A program made the translations under genes and the position numbers. The notes beneath the pieces were generated by a model that saw only the letters and a program-made list of their open reading frames with translations, made no database searches and was not told the origin of the DNA. A DNA stretch of 64,000 bases from Cupriavidus laharis (GTDB lineage Bacteria > Pseudomonadota > Gammaproteobacteria > Burkholderiales > Burkholderiaceae): the NCBI RefSeq assembly GCF_914271435.1, contig NZ_CAJZAI010000005.1, positions 1 through 64,000 of the forward strand, in the 5' to 3' direction. Shown in pieces: positions 54,288-63,445 of the stretch; within the stretch, counting starts at the first letter, position 1; each line of letters opens with the position of its first letter.

Positions 54288-54965
54288 TTACTTGTTGACG
54301 GGAGCCACGGCAGAAGCGGGACTGACGTCAGTGGGCTCTGGCCCGTCAACGAACTCAACAGTTTCGAGAATCGCCTTGACCCGATCAAGGTCATTACGTC
54401 CTTTCCGCTCCGACAACCATTTAACTGTTTTGTATCCACACAAGGCGTATAGTTCATGAACGAGGCAAAAGTGAAAAACGCGAGCCCGCTTTCGTTCTTC
54501 ACCAGTGGTGGCGTCCTCCGTGTAGGCAATCGCGGTCCAGTTTCTTTCCTTCAAAAGAATTGTTTGAGCCTTCGCCTGCCGTTCATATGGAACAAATTCA
54601 GGGCCATTGATCGGTCCGTACGTCCACCAACGACCATCCACGTACTTCCCATTCAATGCGGATGTAATTCGCTCCTCTTTGGCACTCACACAAAAGAGGC
54701 TGAAGCCGCCCGCCCGGAACGATGATGGCCCAGTCACAGGAAGGTAGTAGGTCCCCTGTGGCGGGCTCGCCTCGGCAGGGTAAGGCTCGCGAAATTCTCC
54801 GCCAAACATGTTCGCTATTCTGAAGCGACAAGGGCCAACAGCGTATTCCTGCGATGTTCTCTGAGTGGTCACATCTTGGCCTGATGTCTGCGCTCGAGTA
54901 ATGCCCGTTGATGCTGCGACCCCTATCAACCCGGCAATACCAATCGTAAAAATCAAATTCCTCAT
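54288..54965 (-). CDS. Periplasmic hypothetical protein, probable immunity protein
   Basis: The 225-residue protein has a signal peptide (MRNLIFTIGIAGLIGVAAS, cleavage likely after TRAQ) and a mature part with four cysteines (VGPCRFRI, FCVSAKEER, HFCLVHELYALCGY). It is encoded between the two-domain cell-wall hydrolase and PAAR genes, exactly where effector immunity genes normally lie. A cell-wall-degrading T6SS effector acts in the periplasm, so its inhibitor has to be exported; this protein fits. No family is recognised, and the role is inferred from position and export signal. Confidence 0.75.
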   Translation of the reverse strand: MRNLIFTIGIAGLIGVAASTGITRAQTSGQDVTTQRTSQEYAVGPCRFRIANMFGGEFREPYPAEASPPQGTYYLPVTGPSSFRAGGFSLFCVSAKEERITSALNGKYVDGRWWTYGPINGPEFVPYERQAKAQTILLKERNWTAIAYTEDATTGEERKRARVFHFCLVHELYALCGYKTVKWLSERKGRNDLDRVKAILETVEFVDGPEPTDVSPASAVAPVNK

Positions 54966-54984
54966 TCAAAGAATCCGTTTCAGG

Positions 54985-57342
54985 TTAATGATCAGGGAAA
55001 TCTTTCAGAGTGCCGTCCGCGATGGGAAACTGGACCCCTTCAGTCAACAAAAGAAGTGCAGCAACATACGCTTGATATCGTGCTTGGAGGCCGTTAATTG
55101 CTTCAAAATTGCGTGATGGCTGGCCAACATTCACGGTAGCAGCAACCTTTCCAAACGATTCACTGCTGTAGTAAGGCTTGGATGCGTTACCCACCTGAAC
55201 TGATTCACGACGAAAAACCGGAGACTGATCGGCTGACCGGGCAGCACCCGACCATGCCCAATAGGCGCCAGCACTATCCGACGCGTCGATGGATGGCTCG
55301 GTCAAGTCGTCACGCCATTTCTTCATGCCCACAGGCACATGAGCTTCTAACGCCATCAGTGCCGCATTGCTTCGCATCCTATTTGATACTATCGCGGCCT
55401 CATGAAGTCGACCAGATAATGTTGAAGCAACCTGTCGGCCGTCGAATTTCCAATATTTAACGTAGTTATCGGGCCACGTCAGTTGCAAGAATCCCCGACC
55501 AAACCACGGGTAGTATCGCTGATACTCAGGCGCTCCCTCAGCGAGCGAGCGAAACCACTGTGTTTCTTGCATTGCATTCCCCAAAAATGCCGCTTGACGC
55601 AATGGCGTCGTAATACCGAACTTGCGCATTGCCTTGTTCAGTTTCACGCCTAAATTTTCAACCAAATTTAGTTGTGGCTGCACCGGCTCCGATACCCATT
55701 GGAACGTGGATTTTTTACGGAGTGCTGTGATCGGAAACATTTTCTTGAATTCTGGATTGCTCAACCATCCACATCTTCTGAAATACCGAACAAACGCCAA
55801 CGGATGAAAAAACCAGAACTTCCTCCCGCCAGCCAGCGGCGTCTGCTCCATAAACTGAAGCTGGGTATGGAACCTCAAAAAATTGGCATATCCGTCAGGA
55901 TCGGTTACCTTGCGCTTCCCAAAGAATCCGTCCGGATCATTTAGCCGCCCGTACCGCGCGTCATTACCACTCGCATCCCACTCGCTGGGTGCATGGCAAA
56001 TGAACCCCCTGAGCTTTTCACGCACCGCGGGATGCGTCTGGATGTAGGCCGCCAGCTTGTCTTCCTGCTCCCATTCTGGGCGCAACCGTTCCGCGGGCGT
56101 CTCAAGGTCTTCTGCGACGCCGACAATCCTCCGCAGCTCATCGTAGTCACACAGACCATCCTGGCTGAATGGCGTGTTGCTCTCCTGAATCTTCTGCCAT
56201 CCCATGAAGAACGGAAAATCCGCGTCCGAAAGCTTCTGGATTGTGCTTTGGCTGATGTCGACATAGCCCTGCTTGCCCGCCTCGAATGTCACGGGAATCC
56301 AGGTCTTTGGCGGTGCTGCCACCTGATTGGCATGCTCGGTCAGGATGCGGCCGAACCGGAGCATTTCATAGCCATCGCTCGGGCATTGCGGATATAGCGC
56401 TGTGGCGCGCGCATACATCTCGTATTCGTAGTCCTTGTCAGCTGGTACGGGCACTGGCGTCAGCGATGTGATGGTGCCCGCCCGATCAAGCCATGAACGG
56501 GTGTAGCGTTGCCCCTTGTGGAAAAACGCTTCGACATACAGCTTGCTGCCTACGGGCAGGGTGCCGGCCTGTAGCGGCGGGAAATATTTCGCTGCCGCTC
56601 CGATAGCTTCGGGCGGCACACTGACGAAGGACTGACCTTGTGGAATGACAAAGTAGCTATGACCCCAGTAGTCCTTGGAGGCTGGGGTGGTGGGTGCATT
56701 GTTGTCGAGCTGCACCGCGTGACCCGGCTGACTGAACCACGCCGTGAAGTCACCTTCGGTCATGAAGATTTCGAAGTGCAGATGCAATTGCCCATGACAT
56801 GCGCCGGGATACCCGAGCATGTCCTTCCGATAGACCTTCTGCCTCGCTGGAACTTGCACGCCATTCGTGGGCCTCAACAACCATAGCGGCAGCGTCATGG
56901 AGGTCCCGACCTCGGGAGGGTTGTTCGGTTGTGGCTGTAGCCGTCGAATGCCGTCGAGGTCCAGCAAGTGCATGTACAGCGAATAGAACGTGATGGCCCT
57001 GCCATCGCCCGTTTCGGTCGAGTGCTTGAGCAACACAAAGCCGAGATTGGAATTCAACGCTTCCGCCCCGCTCTCGTCTTTACTGCCATCCGTGATGGCC
57101 TTCTGGCAGACCCGATAGGCAACCACCTCACCGTCCGCGATGGCCCGCACGGGCTCATTCTGGAATCTCGGCATCAGATGCGCACCGCAATGCCAGCGGC
57201 GATCAAAGGCGATGGGATAGATGCCGTGGTGCGGTAGTTCGAAGCCGTCCACGGCATCCATCATTGGATCGATCCTGGAGGGATCGTTGCTGTTCAGTGC
57301 CTCGACGGTCAAGGCAGGCAGGAAGGGTGGGCTGATGATCAT
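54985..57342 (-). CDS. Two-domain cell-wall hydrolase, type VI effector (M23-like N-terminal and GH19/lysozyme-like C-terminal)
   Basis: The 785-residue protein has an N-terminal LytM/M23-like part (residues about 20-195): PVRAIADGEVVAYRV, NLGFVLLKHSTE, FYSLYMHLLDLD and the HLHFE end of GQLHLHFEIFMTEG, which carries the metal-binding HxH. A middle SH3-like linker region follows. The C-terminal 200 residues are a chitinase-19/lysozyme-type fold (TPLRQAAFLGNAMQETQWF, APEYQRYYPWFGRGFLQLTWPDNY) with a likely catalytic Glu in MQETQ. It has no signal peptide and starts 3 bp after vgrG, so it is delivered by that VgrG. It should cut both peptide stems and glycan strands of rival cells. The first domain may be binding only. 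Confidence 0.87.
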   Translation of the reverse strand: MIISPPFLPALTVEALNSNDPSRIDPMMDAVDGFELPHHGIYPIAFDRRWHCGAHLMPRFQNEPVRAIADGEVVAYRVCQKAITDGSKDESGAEALNSNLGFVLLKHSTETGDGRAITFYSLYMHLLDLDGIRRLQPQPNNPPEVGTSMTLPLWLLRPTNGVQVPARQKVYRKDMLGYPGACHGQLHLHFEIFMTEGDFTAWFSQPGHAVQLDNNAPTTPASKDYWGHSYFVIPQGQSFVSVPPEAIGAAAKYFPPLQAGTLPVGSKLYVEAFFHKGQRYTRSWLDRAGTITSLTPVPVPADKDYEYEMYARATALYPQCPSDGYEMLRFGRILTEHANQVAAPPKTWIPVTFEAGKQGYVDISQSTIQKLSDADFPFFMGWQKIQESNTPFSQDGLCDYDELRRIVGVAEDLETPAERLRPEWEQEDKLAAYIQTHPAVREKLRGFICHAPSEWDASGNDARYGRLNDPDGFFGKRKVTDPDGYANFLRFHTQLQFMEQTPLAGGRKFWFFHPLAFVRYFRRCGWLSNPEFKKMFPITALRKKSTFQWVSEPVQPQLNLVENLGVKLNKAMRKFGITTPLRQAAFLGNAMQETQWFRSLAEGAPEYQRYYPWFGRGFLQLTWPDNYVKYWKFDGRQVASTLSGRLHEAAIVSNRMRSNAALMALEAHVPVGMKKWRDDLTEPSIDASDSAGAYWAWSGAARSADQSPVFRRESVQVGNASKPYYSSESFGKVAATVNVGQPSRNFEAINGLQARYQAYVAALLLLTEGVQFPIADGTLKDFPDH

Positions 57343-57345
57343 GGC

Positions 57346-59649
57346 TCAGTGGGAAGACGGATACTGATCGCTGACTTGCAGCTGGCTCTTGGGCAGCGCT
57401 GGCAACGGAAAGCTTTGGCCGTCCGGGCCTTCGAACGAGAACGACGCGGCCTTGATCTTGAAGCCGCCGGAGCAATGGAATGTGGCACCGTGGTTGTCGA
57501 AGATCAGATGGGCGCCGCTGCTGCCGATCACCACCTTTTTGCGGCCATCGATCAGCACATCGGCATTGGCGCTGGCGATATGCAGCTGCTTGTCGGCGAA
57601 CAGCTCCAGCGCATCGCTCTGGGCCTGAATCTCGACCTTTCCCTTTGCGGCAAACAGCTTGATCCCGAACTGGGAGGCGAAGAGCGACAGGGCCTTGCCC
57701 GCAGCAATGGCGACGTTAGCCATGGCGCTGACATGGAAGGCGGACTTGGTGGCGACGTTGACGTCGCGGCCTGCGGCCACCGAGACGCGATCCGGTGTTG
57801 CCATGGCGATGCCGTTAGGCGCCGTCAGCAGCACGACGGCCTGCTTCAGCTCATTCACGCTGCTTCGTAGCCATTCGTTCTCGGCTTTCAGATCCGCCAT
57901 CTCGGCCTTGGACTGGCTGGCCGCGTTCGCGAGCGCCTGTGCCTGGGATAGCACCGCGCGGACCGTATTCATGGCCGCGACCATGTCGAGCTGAGGCGCA
58001 TTGGCCGGCTGTGCCCATGCGGTGAACAACAGACCACGCCCCGACCTCAGCGCGCCGTGCCCGCCCGTCCGCAGCTCAAACCCATCCCCACGCCGCTTCT
58101 TCTTACCATCAACCAGATAGCCCAGGTTGAGCTGGGTCCTACCCCCATACTCCGTAGACAGCTTGATGCTCTCCTGTCCCTCCCAATCCTCCATGCGCAG
58201 CTTGTTGTTGCTCTGCGTACGAATGACATTGCGCGACAGCCACCGGTCCTGATTGGTGATGAGATCGTCCTGCCAGCTGTTGTGCATCGCGTGCGCGATG
58301 TACGGCCGGTTCGGATTGCCGTCATGGAAGGCAATCGCCACCTCCGTACCATCGATCAGCGGGAAGTGGAAACCCGTCTGCAGGCCGCCCGCGAAGGGCT
58401 TGGCCAGGCGCAGCGGCACGCTTTCGCCACCCTTGGGCCACGCGTCGAAGTCCAGATCGAAACGGACGATGTAGTGTCCGTCCTGCGTGAGATAGGCGTA
58501 TTTGTACTGGCCCGGCGAGGTAATCCGACCACTGAGCGTTCCGGCGATACGGGGCCACTTTGCCTCGTCCATCGGCAGCCGAAAACGCCGGTCCGATGGA
58601 ATCGCCTTGTACGTGTTGCGGTACGCCTGGTCCCGTGCGCCGCTGTGGATAACCTCGGTGATGACCTGTCCGTTCGGCGCATCAGACAGCGTGACATCCA
58701 TGCGCAGGATGCGCGCCGGGCGCAGTTCCAGCACATTGCTCTCGCCCTCATAAACCACCTGCCCGGCAATCGCGGCTTCGTGGCGCAGTTGCGCCTCCCA
58801 TTTGGCGCTGTCCTGATCAAGGTGGTGCGTGCCGTAGACGTAGGGCTGGCCGTAAGTCGTGCGGTCCTTGCGCGCGATGTTGGCCTCGGCCTTGAAGCGC
58901 TCGTAGGCGTTGTCAGGGTTGTAGTCGGCGGCGAGAAACGACTCCGGCACCGTTTTCGAGCGGGTCTGGAGGGCGAACACCGCTTCGATGCCGGCCTCCA
59001 GCCCCGCCGTCTCCCGGTAGGGCACCCTCAGTTCCGGCTGATAGATGTAGTGGTCGATATCGTCGCCAAAGACAATCATCTCGCCAAATTTGCCGGGCAC
59101 AGAATAGCTGTACAGCCCCTCCTGCTCCATGAGCAGCCGGATGTAGTCCCAATCGGACATCTGGTACTGAAGTCTGAACGGGTGAACCCGGTACTGTCGC
59201 CGCGTCTTGAACGCGAACTGGTGACCCCTGAGGTCGTGGCTGCGCAGGATCGCCTCGATGATCTGCGGGGCGGCTTTCTGCTGGTAGATGCGGCTTCGCC
59301 GGGTCAGCCCGAGTAGCCCAACCTCCGGCTGCACCACGATTTCGTACGCGCAGAAGTCGCGCGTCTGCCGGGTTTTGGCAAAGCCGGTGATGCGTCCGGC
59401 GAAGCGGCGCGGCTCGCTGCCGTCCGCGGTCTGAATGACGAAGGCCGCCGGCCTGGTGAGGTATTCGGCACGATCCAGCTCCAGCGGGTGAGTCAACTGG
59501 ACCGTCACCTCGTAAGGCTCGCCCAGGCGCTCCACGGCCCTGAACGACACCACCGAAAGCCCACTGGCACTCGGCGCGCCAGTGACGTCGAGAAAATACG
59601 CCTGTCTTCCCGTGACCAGCGCTGCGGGGTCACCCCATCCCTCGGCCAT
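57346..59649 (-). CDS. vgrG: Type VI secretion spike protein VgrG
   Basis: The 767-residue protein contains the gp27-like base (FRAVERLGEPYEVTVQLTHPL, RFAGRITGFAK, SDWDYIRLLMEQEGLYSYS), the gp5-like OB fold (RVGDVxVRFHW-type region HYIVRFDLDFDAWPKG, PLIDGTEVAIAFHDGNPNRPYI), the VgrG signature around NNKLRMEDWEGQESIKLSTEYGGRTQLNLGY and a C-terminal DUF2345 beta-prism (PNGIAMATPDRVSVAAGRDVNVATKSAFHVSA, QAQSDALELFADKQLHI). The coiled stretch QAQALANAASQSKAEMADLKAEN separates the two. It is the first gene of the effector operon. The middle part of the coding strand (58030-58300) is G-rich. Confidence 0.96.
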   Translation of the reverse strand: MAEGWGDPAALVTGRQAYFLDVTGAPSASGLSVVSFRAVERLGEPYEVTVQLTHPLELDRAEYLTRPAAFVIQTADGSEPRRFAGRITGFAKTRQTRDFCAYEIVVQPEVGLLGLTRRSRIYQQKAAPQIIEAILRSHDLRGHQFAFKTRRQYRVHPFRLQYQMSDWDYIRLLMEQEGLYSYSVPGKFGEMIVFGDDIDHYIYQPELRVPYRETAGLEAGIEAVFALQTRSKTVPESFLAADYNPDNAYERFKAEANIARKDRTTYGQPYVYGTHHLDQDSAKWEAQLRHEAAIAGQVVYEGESNVLELRPARILRMDVTLSDAPNGQVITEVIHSGARDQAYRNTYKAIPSDRRFRLPMDEAKWPRIAGTLSGRITSPGQYKYAYLTQDGHYIVRFDLDFDAWPKGGESVPLRLAKPFAGGLQTGFHFPLIDGTEVAIAFHDGNPNRPYIAHAMHNSWQDDLITNQDRWLSRNVIRTQSNNKLRMEDWEGQESIKLSTEYGGRTQLNLGYLVDGKKKRRGDGFELRTGGHGALRSGRGLLFTAWAQPANAPQLDMVAAMNTVRAVLSQAQALANAASQSKAEMADLKAENEWLRSSVNELKQAVVLLTAPNGIAMATPDRVSVAAGRDVNVATKSAFHVSAMANVAIAAGKALSLFASQFGIKLFAAKGKVEIQAQSDALELFADKQLHIASANADVLIDGRKKVVIGSSGAHLIFDNHGATFHCSGGFKIKAASFSFEGPDGQSFPLPALPKSQLQVSDQYPSSH

Positions 59650-59910
59650 CGTCGATTCCTTTTGTCAGGCACGCCCCAGATGGGAGCACGCGGATATCAG
59701 GCAATCTTGGGCGCGAGGATCGCGGACCTACTGCGCCCAACCTCAGCGCAAACTAAGGCAATCGACTTAGGGCCGATATAGGGCTAGTCCGAAACTTGTC
59801 CGGTAATTTTCGTCCTTTTGATCAGCTGATGATGTATGGCAAAAGAGACGTGCGATTGGCGAACGGCTTATCCCCCTTCCCCGTGCAGGATAGGAATATC
59901 CGCTGCGCCT

Positions 59911-60297
59911 TCACCCCGGCAGATGACAAACCGCCTCAATATTGTGCCCATCCGGATCCAGCACAAAAGCGCCGTAATAATCCGGGTGGTAGTGCGCACG
60001 AATACCGGGTGCACCGTTGTCGCGTCCGCCTGCCGCCATTGCCGCCTGGTAAAACGCATCCACCGCCGCCCGCGTATCCACGCGGAAGGCCACATGCAGC
60101 GGCGGCTGGTTGGGCGTGCCGTTGCTGATCCAGAACTCCGGCTTGCCCGGCGGGCCAAACCCGGCCACGTTGACCGAACCCGTCACGCTGGCCGGGAATT
60201 CCTTGGTCAGGATGATGCCGATGGCGCCTAACGCAGTCGTGTAGAAGGCCTTGCTGCGGCCGTAGTCGCTGACGCTCACACCGGTGTGGTCGATCAT
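59911..60297 (-). CDS. VOC family (glyoxalase-like) protein
   Basis: The 128 residues form a paired beta-alpha-beta-beta-beta fold of the vicinal oxygen chelate family: IDHTGVSVSDYGRSKAFYTTALGAIG at the start, HVAFRVDTRAAVDAFYQAAMAAGGRDNG in the middle and GAFVLDPDGHNIEAVCH at the end. Metal-ligand positions (first His in IDHTG, His in PLHVAF, Glu in NIEAV) are kept. Members act on glyoxal adducts, antibiotics or dioxygenase substrates, and this small version is not assigned. It is monocistronic, 36 bp from the next minus-strand gene start. Confidence 0.87.
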   Translation of the reverse strand: MIDHTGVSVSDYGRSKAFYTTALGAIGIILTKEFPASVTGSVNVAGFGPPGKPEFWISNGTPNQPPLHVAFRVDTRAAVDAFYQAAMAAGGRDNGAPGIRAHYHPDYYGAFVLDPDGHNIEAVCHLPG

Positions 60298-60333
60298 GTT
60301 CGCTTCCTTTGGGACGATGAGGACAGTGGAAAT

Positions 60334-60771
60334 TCAGGCAAGGTCGAGCACGCTCATGGTGGCATTGAGGCGGCTGACCAGAACGGGTTCGCCGTGCACG
60401 TCGGCAAAGACATCGGCCTCGACCACGAAGATGGATCGGCCCGACTTGAGCACGTCGGCACGGCAGCGCAGGTGGTCGCTGCGCACGGCGCGCAGCAGGT
60501 TGATCTTGAATTCAGCGGTGACCACGTGGCGGCCCGCTTCAAGGATGGTCGTGGCCGCCGCGCCGGCGGTGTGGTCCGCCATGGTGGCCTGCACGCCCGC
60601 GTGCACCACGCCGCCGTGCTGCAGGTGGCGCGGCGTGACGGCCAGTTCGGATTCGCACCAGCCGGGGCCGCAATCCACCAGCGTGATGCCCACGTCGCTG
60701 ACAAAGGCGGCCTGGCGGAAACCGGCCTCGATGGTTTCACGCAATAACAGACGTTCCTGTTCGGTCGACAT
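60334..60771 (-). CDS. PaaI-type hotdog thioesterase
   Basis: The 145-residue protein has the hotdog thioesterase pattern: ESELAVTPRHLQHGGVVHAGVQATMADHTAGAAA with the catalytic-loop His/Gly and Asp, and HVVTAEFKINLLRAVRSDHLRCRADVLKSGRSIFVVEADVF. The start at 60771 begins MSTEQERLLLRETIEAGF; the much longer frame upstream overlaps the opposite-strand CHAD gene and is not used. Such thioesterases release CoA from aromatic or acyl-CoA intermediates. It lies between VOC and CHAD genes with no clear pathway partner. Confidence 0.85.
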   Translation of the reverse strand: MSTEQERLLLRETIEAGFRQAAFVSDVGITLVDCGPGWCESELAVTPRHLQHGGVVHAGVQATMADHTAGAAATTILEAGRHVVTAEFKINLLRAVRSDHLRCRADVLKSGRSIFVVEADVFADVHGEPVLVSRLNATMSVLDLA

Positions 60772-60939
60772 GATGTCCCTCGCGCTGTGGGTGGCCTGTG
60801 CGCGCATTGCAGCGCGAAGGGTCGATGCTGTCAATCCGCCATGCGTCGAATGCGGCGCGCCACAGCATGCCTGACGTGCCGTGTCGCCTACACTGGAACC
60901 TGCGTCCCGCCCGTCTGCCGAACTGCAAGAGACCTCGCC

Positions 60940-61737
60940 ATGAACGCTGACTCCCCCGCCAGGCTGCGCCGCAAGACGCGTCCGGCCGCGGCATTCGCCG
61001 CGCTGGGCGAGACCGGACTGCGCAGCATCGAAGACTGCCTGGCCGTGCTGCTGCAGCGCGACGAAGCGGAAGACGTGCATGCCTTGCGCGTGGCGGTGCG
61101 TCACCTGCGCGCGGTGCTGTGGATATTTGGCCCGCTGTTGCCGCCGGGCATCACCGAACGCTGGAATGATGATTTGCGCTCAATGGCCGACACGGCGGGC
61201 GAGGTACGCGACTGGGACGTATTTCTTGCCGAGACCATGCAGCCCGCGCTGGAACGCCAGCCCGGCGACGCGGTGCTGCATGCCGTGATCGACACGGCGC
61301 GTGCGCGCCGCCAGCTTGCGCGCGAGACCATGCTGGAGCGCCTGGGCCAGTACTGTAACGATGCACTGCCGGCCTTGCACCGCGACCTGGCGCACCTGCC
61401 GGTGCATGCCGACGATGGCAGCGGCCAACTCGGGCCGTTCGCCCGCAACCGGGTACGCAAGGCGCGGCAGACAGTGCGCCGGCGAAACCGCACGGCGCGC
61501 CATGACGGCCTGCGGGCCTTGCACCGCCAGCGCATCGCCAGCAAACGACTGCGTTACGCCATCGAAGCGCTTGCACCGGTATTGCCGGCGCACAAGACCA
61601 AACGCCTGCACCAGAAACTGGTCAGGCGCCAGGGCAAGCTGGGCAGTGTAGTCGACGACAGCGTCGCACGCCGGCTGATGTCCGAGTGCCTGGATGTGCC
61701 GCAGCAGGAACAAGGCGCCGTGCCCGATGCGGGCTGA
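60940..61737 (+). CDS. CHAD domain protein
   Basis: The 265-residue protein is a CHAD domain: ETGLRSIEDCLAVLLQRDEAEDVHALRVAVRHLRAVLWIFGPLL at the front and RHDGLRALHRQRIASKRLRYAIEALAPVL near the end, with the conserved His and many Arg/Lys residues that bind polyphosphate. The ATG at 60940 gives the natural start (MNADSPARLRRK). CHAD proteins sit on polyphosphate or PHB granules in Cupriavidus relatives, so a granule role is possible. It is divergent from the thioesterase gene and 88 bp upstream of mnmE. Confidence 0.9.
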   Translation: MNADSPARLRRKTRPAAAFAALGETGLRSIEDCLAVLLQRDEAEDVHALRVAVRHLRAVLWIFGPLLPPGITERWNDDLRSMADTAGEVRDWDVFLAETMQPALERQPGDAVLHAVIDTARARRQLARETMLERLGQYCNDALPALHRDLAHLPVHADDGSGQLGPFARNRVRKARQTVRRRNRTARHDGLRALHRQRIASKRLRYAIEALAPVLPAHKTKRLHQKLVRRQGKLGSVVDDSVARRLMSECLDVPQQEQGAVPDAG

Positions 61738-61825
61738 AAAGCGCCCGCTCCACCATTTGTCCGTGCCATGCGCCGCGCAAGGCACGCTGCCGATCCCGAT
61801 CACATCGATCTGAGACAATAGCGCC

Positions 61826-63253
61826 ATGACTGCTCCCCTGCCTCCCATTGCCGCCATTGCCACCGCGCCCGGACGCGGCGGTATTGGCGTGGTGCGCGTG
61901 TCGGGCCCGGATGTCCGCCCGGTCGTGCACGCCATTTGCGGCCAGGCGCTCAAGCCTCGCCACGCCACCTACCTGCCGTTCCAGGACGGCCAGGGCAAGG
62001 TCATCGACCATGGCCTGGCGCTGTACTTCCCGGCGCCGAACTCGTACACCGGCGAAGAGGTGCTGGAACTGCAGGGCCACGGCGGGCCGGTGGTCATGCA
62101 GATGCTCCTGACGCGCTGCCTGCAGGCCGGCCACGAGATCGGCCTGCGGCTGGCCGAGCCCGGCGAGTTCACGCGCCGCGCCTTCCTCAACGACAAGCTC
62201 GACCTGGCCCAGGCCGAGGCCGTCGCCGACCTGATCGAGGCCAGTACCGAAGCCGCCGCTCGCTCCGCAGCCCGGTCGATGGAAGGCGAATTCTCCAGCG
62301 CCATCCACACGCTGGTCGAGAAGGTGATTCACCTGCGCATGCTGGTGGAAGCCACGCTGGATTTCCCCGAAGAGGAAATCGATTTCCTCGAAGCCTCCGA
62401 CGCGCGCGGCCAGCTCGCCACCATCCGCAGTAATCTGGGCAATGTGCTCGCGCAGGCGCGGCAGGGCGCGCTGCTGCGCGAAGGCCTGTCGGTGGTGCTG
62501 GCGGGCCAGCCCAATGTGGGCAAGTCATCGCTGCTGAACGCGCTGGCCGGCGCCGAGCTGGCCATCGTCACGCCGATTGCCGGCACCACGCGCGACCGCG
62601 TCAAGGAAACCATCCAGATCGAAGGCATCCCGCTGCATATCATCGATACTGCGGGGCTGCGCGAGGAAGCCACGGACGAAGTCGAGCGCATCGGCATCGA
62701 ACGCACGTGGGACGCCATCCGCCGGGCAGACGTCGTGCTGCATCTGGTCGATGCCACCGACTACCTGCGCCACGGCCTGTCCGAGATCGACGACGCCATC
62801 GACGACCGCCTGAGCGGCCAGCTGCCACCGGGTGCGCCGATCGTGCGCGTGGTCAACAAGATCGACGTTGCGCCGACGGTCGGCGGCATGATGTTCAGCG
62901 GCAACCGCCCGCACGTGGTCGCCGCCAACGGGCCGAACCCTACCGAGATCTGGATCTCCGCGCGCACCGGCGCGGGCATCGAACTGCTGCGCAAGGAACT
63001 GCTGCGGCTGGTCGGCTGGCAGTCGGGCAACGAGGGTACGTTCCTGGCACGCGAGCGGCACCTGACGGCGCTGCGGCAGGCGCAGTCGCACCTGGACGTG
63101 GCGGCCGAGCAGAGCGAGCAACAGGCGCAGGCATTGGACCTGTTTGCCGAGGAGTTGCGGCTGGCGCAGGAGCATTTGAACAGCATCACCGGGGAGTTCA
63201 CCAGTGATGATCTGTTGGGGACGATTTTTACTCGGTTTTGTATTGGGAAGTAG
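61826..63253 (+). CDS. mnmE: tRNA uridine-5-carboxymethylaminomethyl modification GTPase MnmE
   Basis: MnmE works with MnmG to modify U34 of several tRNAs. The 475-residue protein has the N-terminal folate-binding domain ([46 protein letters not shown]), helical domain with the G domain inserted ([16 protein letters not shown] near residues 226-241, [30 protein letters not shown]) and the C-terminal CIGK carrying the essential Cys. Its last 200 bp become G/T-rich. In most Burkholderiaceae it directly follows yidC; here about 13.5 kb of other genes intervene. Confidence 0.98.
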   Translation: MTAPLPPIAAIATAPGRGGIGVVRVSGPDVRPVVHAICGQALKPRHATYLPFQDGQGKVIDHGLALYFPAPNSYTGEEVLELQGHGGPVVMQMLLTRCLQAGHEIGLRLAEPGEFTRRAFLNDKLDLAQAEAVADLIEASTEAAARSAARSMEGEFSSAIHTLVEKVIHLRMLVEATLDFPEEEIDFLEASDARGQLATIRSNLGNVLAQARQGALLREGLSVVLAGQPNVGKSSLLNALAGAELAIVTPIAGTTRDRVKETIQIEGIPLHIIDTAGLREEATDEVERIGIERTWDAIRRADVVLHLVDATDYLRHGLSEIDDAIDDRLSGQLPPGAPIVRVVNKIDVAPTVGGMMFSGNRPHVVAANGPNPTEIWISARTGAGIELLRKELLRLVGWQSGNEGTFLARERHLTALRQAQSHLDVAAEQSEQQAQALDLFAEELRLAQEHLNSITGEFTSDDLLGTIFTRFCIGK

Positions 63254-63320
63254 AGACCCAGAACGGCTGAATTGAAAAAGCGAAATTGGCTTGCCAGCAG
63301 TCGGGGGCATGCTGTCCCTG

Positions 63321-63348
63321 ACCATTTTGGTGACGTCACCAAAATGGT
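63321..63348. promoter_or_regulatory. 28-bp perfect palindrome downstream of mnmE
   Basis: ACCATTTTGGTGAC and its exact reverse complement form a 14+14 palindrome without a loop, 68 bp past the mnmE stop. There is no T-tract after it, so it is unlikely to be a normal terminator. A dimeric protein site or a recombination target are the options. Confidence 0.5.
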
Positions 63349-63445
63349 CCAGATCGGTTCAACCATCAAGCGCCCCGTCGCAGATGTTCATCTATCGCGC
63401 TACGCCTGCTACTTGTTGCCCTTCCAACGACGGGTTCGATACTTT

